Assembly (NCBI GenBank): GCA_000525675.1
Contig: CP002190.1
Location: forward strand, 2,604,001 to 2,668,000
DNA: 64,000 nucleotides
Origin: Bdellovibrio bacteriovorus W
GTDB taxonomy: Bacteria; Bdellovibrionota; Bdellovibrionia; Bdellovibrionales; Bdellovibrionaceae
Reading direction: 5' to 3'
Shown one piece after another: positions 60,390-64,000 of the stretch (position 1 is the stretch's first letter; each line of letters begins with the position of its first letter). Both the position numbers and the translations under genes were made by a program. The notes under the pieces were generated by a model that ran no database searches, was not told the DNA's origin, and worked only from the letters and a program-made list of their open reading frames with translations.

Positions 60390-60875
60390 ATGAGAATTTT
60401 CAACTTTGCATGGATCATCTTACTTATGGCCTCTGGCTGCGTTTCTGTTTCCCTTTCAGGAGACAAGACCGTGCCGGCTTCGGGCGTTGCCTTTGAAGCT
60501 CCCCCCTCTCCTTTTAAAAAAGCGAAGAACACAACTGATGCCTCGTGGCTCAGCGAACGTACGGGCAACTCCATTGCCTATGTGAGCGCTTGTGATGGCA
60601 AAGCCGAGGTGCCACTGACACAGCTAGAGTCCTTCGCCTTAGCCTCTTTAGACACAGCCGAAGTCGTATCCTCATCAGAAACTCTGTTTCAAGGTCGAGC
60701 CGCACGCACAACCACAGCTAATGGATCTCTTGACGGTATTCCAATGCGCATGAGTCTTTTAGTCTTTAAAAAGAATAATTGTGATTACACTTTGATATAT
60801 GGCGGCGTCGCTAAACAGTTTGATAGCGAATTACAATACTTCGAAAACTTCAAAAGAAACTTCAAAGTGCCATGA
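60390..60875 (+). CDS. Lipoprotein heading the mla operon
   Basis: 161 residues. MRIFNFAWIILLMASGCVS is a lipoprotein signal (lipobox MASGC). The mature part (SERTGNSIAYVSACDGKAEVPLTQLESFAL, then FQGRAARTTTANGSLDGIPMRMSLLVFKKNNCDYTLIYGG) has two Cys and a compact alpha/beta look with no family I recognise. Its stop overlaps mlaE by four bases, so it is likely to act with the Mla transporter, perhaps in the outer membrane. Confidence 0.78.
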   Translation: MRIFNFAWIILLMASGCVSVSLSGDKTVPASGVAFEAPPSPFKKAKNTTDASWLSERTGNSIAYVSACDGKAEVPLTQLESFALASLDTAEVVSSSETLFQGRAARTTTANGSLDGIPMRMSLLVFKKNNCDYTLIYGGVAKQFDSELQYFENFKRNFKVP

Positions 60876-61660
60876 ATACAATAGCAATGCCGCTCACAAA
60901 ATTTCTCTTAGAAATTTTACACTTTATGGGTGGAGTCGGAATGCTCTTTCGCGATGTCGTTAAAGAGACGTTTCGCGGTAAATTCTATTGGAAGCTTTGT
61001 ATCGAGCAAGTCTATCAAATTGGTATTCGCTCCATGCCCCTTATCATCATCACTGCCATGAGCATTGGGATGGTCATGTCTTTACAGTTTGGCCTAGGCC
61101 TTGAGAAATTCGGTGGCAAACTTTATGTCCCTAAACTTTTAGCAGTCACTATCTTGCGCGAAATCGGCCCCGTGTTTACTAGCTTGATGCTTGCTGCGCG
61201 AGTCGGAGCCGGTATCGCCAGTGAAATTGGCAGTATGGTCGTCACTCAACAGGTCGATGCCATCCGTGCTCTGGGAACCTCCCCGATTAAGGTCATCGTT
61301 ATTCCTCGCGTGATTGCAGCGCTTTTTACTCTGCCAATGTTAGTTGCCTTCGCCAATATCGTTGGCAATCTAGGGGGCCTGATCATTGGTGCTGTGGAAC
61401 TTAATCTTGATCCAAATTTTTACTTTCTAAAGATCATGACAACTTCCACTGTCGAAGACTATTTGTCTGGCTTCGGAAAAACTTTCTTCTTCGCTCTGTT
61501 TATCGCAGTACCTTCTTGCTATTTCGGTCTGACTGTCAAAAATGGAACCAAAGAAGTGGGCATTGCTACAACCAAGGCCGTGGTGGTCTCTTCCATTCTT
61601 ATTGTGGTGGGAGACTTCTTTTTATCAAAACTTTTCTGGATCTTCGAGAAACTTATATGA
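60872..61660 (+). CDS. mlaE: MlaE-family lipid ABC permease
   Basis: 262 residues with about six helices. LYQ..IGIRSMPLIIITAMSIGMVMSLQFG, then GPVFTSLMLAARVGAGIASEIGSMVVTQQVDAIRALGTSPIKVIVIPRVIA, is the DUF140/MlaE signature. Inner-membrane permease for phospholipid movement between inner and outer membrane. It overlaps mlaF by four bases. Confidence 0.94.
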   Translation: MNTIAMPLTKFLLEILHFMGGVGMLFRDVVKETFRGKFYWKLCIEQVYQIGIRSMPLIIITAMSIGMVMSLQFGLGLEKFGGKLYVPKLLAVTILREIGPVFTSLMLAARVGAGIASEIGSMVVTQQVDAIRALGTSPIKVIVIPRVIAALFTLPMLVAFANIVGNLGGLIIGAVELNLDPNFYFLKIMTTSTVEDYLSGFGKTFFFALFIAVPSCYFGLTVKNGTKEVGIATTKAVVVSSILIVVGDFFLSKLFWIFEKLI

Positions 61661-62400
61661 ATAAACCTGAAGGCGTTATCGAAGTACAAAATTTCTACAA
61701 GTCCTTTGGTCGCAAGAAGGTTCACCAAGGTGTTTCCTTTTATGTGCGCAAGGGTGAATGCCTAGGTCTGATTGGCGGATCAGGAACAGGAAAGAGTGTG
61801 CTTCTTCGTAGCCTCGTAGGTCTTGAAAAACCCGATTCAGGAATTGTTAAGATCAATGGCACAGACATCGTACCTATGAATGAGCGAGAACTCGTCTCTA
61901 TTCGTAAAAAAGTAGCCTATGTCTTTCAGGGCGGAGCCCTTTTTGACTCTATGACTGTTTTTGAAAATCTCGCTTATCCTCTTCGCGAACACTTTAAAAT
62001 GTCAGAAGAAGAAATCGCAGATAAAATTTTTAATCAACTCAAAGAGTTCGGTCTTGAAGGGTCTGATAAACTCTTCCCTGGAAGTCTTTCCGGAGGAATG
62101 CAAAAGCGTGTCGGCCTCGCTCGAGCCATGATGATGAACCCCGAAGTTGTTCTCTATGACGAACCAACCGCGGGACTGGATCCCTACAATACAAAACGTA
62201 TTCAAGAATCGATTCTAAGCCTTAAAGAAAAAGGGGTTACGTCTATTCTTGTGACCCATGATATGCCCACAGTCTATGCTGTTTGCGACAAGGTAGCTCT
62301 GCTTCAACATGGTAAAATCGGAGAGCAGCACACCATTGATAAACTCCTAGAACGTCCTGAAGGGGCAATGAATTTATTTATCAACGGAGAAAGTATCTAA
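61657..62400 (+). CDS. mlaF: MlaF-family lipid ABC ATPase
   Basis: 247 residues from ATG 61657, which overlaps the mlaE stop. Walker A GGSGTGKSV, signature LSGGMQKRVGLARAMM, Walker B VVLYDEPTAGLDP and H loop VTHDMPTVY. EVQNFYKSFGRKKVHQGVSFYVRKGE is the MlaF-type start. The earlier in-frame start at 61516 lies within mlaE. Confidence 0.94.
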   Translation: MNKPEGVIEVQNFYKSFGRKKVHQGVSFYVRKGECLGLIGGSGTGKSVLLRSLVGLEKPDSGIVKINGTDIVPMNERELVSIRKKVAYVFQGGALFDSMTVFENLAYPLREHFKMSEEEIADKIFNQLKEFGLEGSDKLFPGSLSGGMQKRVGLARAMMMNPEVVLYDEPTAGLDPYNTKRIQESILSLKEKGVTSILVTHDMPTVYAVCDKVALLQHGKIGEQHTIDKLLERPEGAMNLFINGESI

Positions 62401-62401
62401 T

Positions 62402-63229
62402 ATGGAATCCCCATTGAGCACTCAAATTAAAGTCGGACTGTTCTTGAGCATCGGTATCATTGTGGTCCTTGGCTCTATTTTCTTTCTTGGTGCCGATAAA
62501 GCTCTTTTCACAACCTACGTTCGCCTGCATGCACACTTTGATCAAGTTCAGGGTCTGTCTGTGGGAAGCGTGGTTTCTTTATCCGGCGTTACTGTGGGCA
62601 ACGTAGAAGCTATTAAATTTATCCCCGAGAAAAATGCTCTCGACGTCAAAATGCGCATCAACGAAGAATTTATTGATCGCATTCGTCAAGGCTCCGAAGT
62701 AGAGGTGCGCACTCAAGGTGCCCTCGGAGACAAATACGTCTTCATCATCCCTGGGAACTATCAAGATCCGGTGGTTAAAGAGGGAGAGATTCTTGCTGTC
62801 GCTAAGCCCACAGATATTATCGGTGTGATCTCTGAGCGCGGCAATGAAGCCAATCGTATCTTTGATGTGATCAATGAACTCTATGCGATTACTCACGCGA
62901 TGACCGTGGATAATCGCATTGGTAAAATCATGGCCAACCTCGAGAATGTTTCTGAGCATCTCCGCTCTGGCTCTAAGAATGCCGATATTCTTGTTGGACA
63001 AATTAAAACCCAACAGACCACTGAGAAAATTGCGCAGTCTTTAGAAAAAGTAGAATCCATTTTAGCCAAGATCGATCGCGGCCAAGGTTCTCTTGGAGCA
63101 TTGATTAACGATCCTGCGATTCACAACCAACTTAAAGCAGTCTTAGGTGGCAGTAGCACGTCTAACTCTCAGAGCATTCGTCAACTCCTGCGCACTTCTA
63201 TTCAAAAAGAGCGTCACGAAGAACCTTAA
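62402..63229 (+). CDS. mlaD: MlaD-family lipid-binding (MCE) protein
   Basis: 275 residues. A transmembrane anchor (about 11-30) is followed by the MCE domain (LRLHAHFDQVQGLSVGSVVSLSGVTVGNVEAIKF, then GSEVEVRTQGALGDKYVFIIPG) and a C-terminal helical region (KVESILAKIDRGQGSLGALINDPAIHNQLKAVL) of the type that gates lipid passage. The order here is lipoprotein-E-F-D, and mlaB and mlaC are not next to it. Confidence 0.93.
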   Translation: MESPLSTQIKVGLFLSIGIIVVLGSIFFLGADKALFTTYVRLHAHFDQVQGLSVGSVVSLSGVTVGNVEAIKFIPEKNALDVKMRINEEFIDRIRQGSEVEVRTQGALGDKYVFIIPGNYQDPVVKEGEILAVAKPTDIIGVISERGNEANRIFDVINELYAITHAMTVDNRIGKIMANLENVSEHLRSGSKNADILVGQIKTQQTTEKIAQSLEKVESILAKIDRGQGSLGALINDPAIHNQLKAVLGGSSTSNSQSIRQLLRTSIQKERHEEP

Positions 63230-63277
63230 AGATCCACCTCCGTCAGCTCTTTCAAAAGCGGACCAACCCCAGCGCCC

Positions 63278-63311
63278 CCGCAAGAAGCCCCGAAAAGGGT
63301 CCTTTTTGCGG
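63278..63311 (+). terminator. Hairpin after mlaD
   Basis: CCGCAA and TTGCGG enclose further AAG/CTT and CCC/GGG pairing with a GAAAA loop, about 50 bases after the mlaD stop. T5 is inside the right arm. Probable terminator of the mla operon. Confidence 0.5.
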
Positions 63312-63390
63312 CAGTGTCTCATTCTTAGACAGCCCATCTATAAAATAAGCAGGTCTCTCACTTCCCGATTATTGCAACGATGTCAGTGCT

Positions 63391-64000
63391 ATGAAGAAGT
63401 TATTCTCTGCTTTTTTATTTTTAACAGCCTGCCATGGAGTTCAACCCTCTCAAGTTGCACAGGAACTCGATCTGCCTGAACAAACCTCTGTTGTGGGTGG
63501 AAAAGTCGTTCCCGCCCAGCACCGTCTGCAACAGCAAGCCCTGTCGTTCAAAGCCTTTCACTCGAAGTTTCAAGTGGATACCGGAGAAGCAATAGAAACA
63601 CGCTGGAAAACCACAACCTGTACTGCCAGCGCTCTCACTCCGCGCATCTTGATTACGGCTGCTCACTGCTACCGCGAAGACGCTGATTTTCATCGTGTCG
63701 AGTTCCCCATCGATGGCAAGATCGCGCCCTATAAGGCACTCAAAGTTATTCCTCATCCAGACTATCCTAAGGATTCCACTGCCGACTTAGCGATTGTGCT
63801 TTTAGAGTTTGCTCTGCCCGAATCAGTGCACCTCGTGACATTGCCATCAACGTCGCCTCTAAGCATGAAATCGATTCTTGCCGCAGGTTACGGGCGCAAT
63901 GACGGACGTCGCAATCAGCCGGGAGGATCAGGCACTCTACGCGCCGTTATTCTAGATATTGAAAAGTATGAACCAACCGAATCTACATTTACTGTCGAGC
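63391..64000 (+). CDS. Trypsin-like serine protease, lipoprotein (3' partial)
   Basis: 203 codons are visible before the window ends. MKKLFSAFLFLTACHG is a short lipoprotein signal. SVVGGKVV resembles the N-terminal activation site of S1 peptidases, ASALTPRILITAAHCY contains the catalytic His, and STADLAIVLLE the catalytic Asp. A GYGRNDGRR loop follows. The catalytic Ser would lie beyond the edge. It is an extracellular or outer-membrane-linked protease, a class common in predatory bacteria. Confidence 0.88.
   Translation, partial: MKKLFSAFLFLTACHGVQPSQVAQELDLPEQTSVVGGKVVPAQHRLQQQALSFKAFHSKFQVDTGEAIETRWKTTTCTASALTPRILITAAHCYREDADFHRVEFPIDGKIAPYKALKVIPHPDYPKDSTADLAIVLLEFALPESVHLVTLPSTSPLSMKSILAAGYGRNDGRRNQPGGSGTLRAVILDIEKYEPTESTFTVE

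Noticed and set aside
63147-63479. 110-codon frame across the mlaD 3' end and protease start
   Set aside because: It overlaps two convincing genes in another frame and has low-quality composition.
1-64000. CRISPR arrays, rRNA and tRNA genes
   Set aside because: I saw no regular repeat-spacer pattern, no rRNA text and no cloverleaf with a TψC-like GGTTCGAATCC box; a dedicated scan was not possible.

Overview
This 64-kb window is chromosomal DNA of a motile Gram-negative bacterium. A member of the Bdellovibrionota (Bdellovibrio-like predators) is my best guess. That rests on the mix of many exported proteins without clear family, a porin, Lol/Mla-type envelope genes, a flagellar locus and many two-component systems; no sequence search was run, so the taxonomy is inference. 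Genes are dense, often overlapping by 1-4 bases, and lie on both strands. I recognised no rRNA, tRNA or CRISPR array.

Layout. 1-4.3 kb: a 5'-truncated gene with an HEYLH zincin motif, a DUF333-like secreted protein and a membrane protein with a degenerate class III cyclase-like domain. 4.4-9.9 kb: KamA-type lysine aminomutase, an exported protein, a porin, and a GroES domain fused to a histone-H1-like Lys/Ala tail. 10-15.8 kb: a PBP1b-type peptidoglycan synthase split by a one-base frameshift in an A7 run, a GVRGS-type metallo-beta-lactamase-fold hydrolase, a 2Fe-2S ferredoxin and a large exported protein. 16-20.8 kb: a radical-SAM/SPASM maturase, an unlisted 36-residue Gly/Asn-rich peptide ending near a single Cys, a CHASE2 histidine kinase and an NtrC-type sigma-54 activator. 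A sigma-54-like -24/-12 site and an upstream dyad lie in front. I read this as a RiPP-like peptide system with its own regulation, and it is the best candidate for something undescribed. 21-27.7 kb: LspA, a RegA/RegB-like redox pair, then a divergent zinc-uptake operon (His-rich outer-membrane barrel, ZnuA, ZnuC, ZnuB).

27.7-30.5 kb: an IS3-family element (IS150-like, 1362 bp, GATC target duplication) has split a gene that once encoded cNMP-binding, degenerate receiver and HATPase domains; the two halves rejoin exactly in frame. 30.6-34.9 kb: an Lgt-like membrane protein, a metalloprotease-like protein, a lipoprotein, YacG, HU and phosphofructokinase. 35-39.5 kb: a complete branched-chain amino-acid (Liv) ABC operon. 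39.5-43.9 kb: two OmpR-type two-component pairs flanking a small PsiF-like secreted protein.

44.2-60.2 kb, minus strand: one long flagellar block transcribed TPR/AMIN-like protein, GAFTGA-less AAA+ regulator, flgB, flgC, fliE, fliF, fliG, fliH, fliI, fliJ, motE, fliK, flgD, a TIGR02530-type protein and flgE, headed by a good sigma-54-like promoter. This order matches the classical Bacillus fla/che operon. 60.4-63.2 kb: lipoprotein plus MlaE-F-D lipid-transport genes. The window ends inside a trypsin-like lipoprotein protease. Two large imperfect palindromes with a shared GCGTACT-N3-AGTACGC core (7.5 and 55.6 kb) mark a repeat family.
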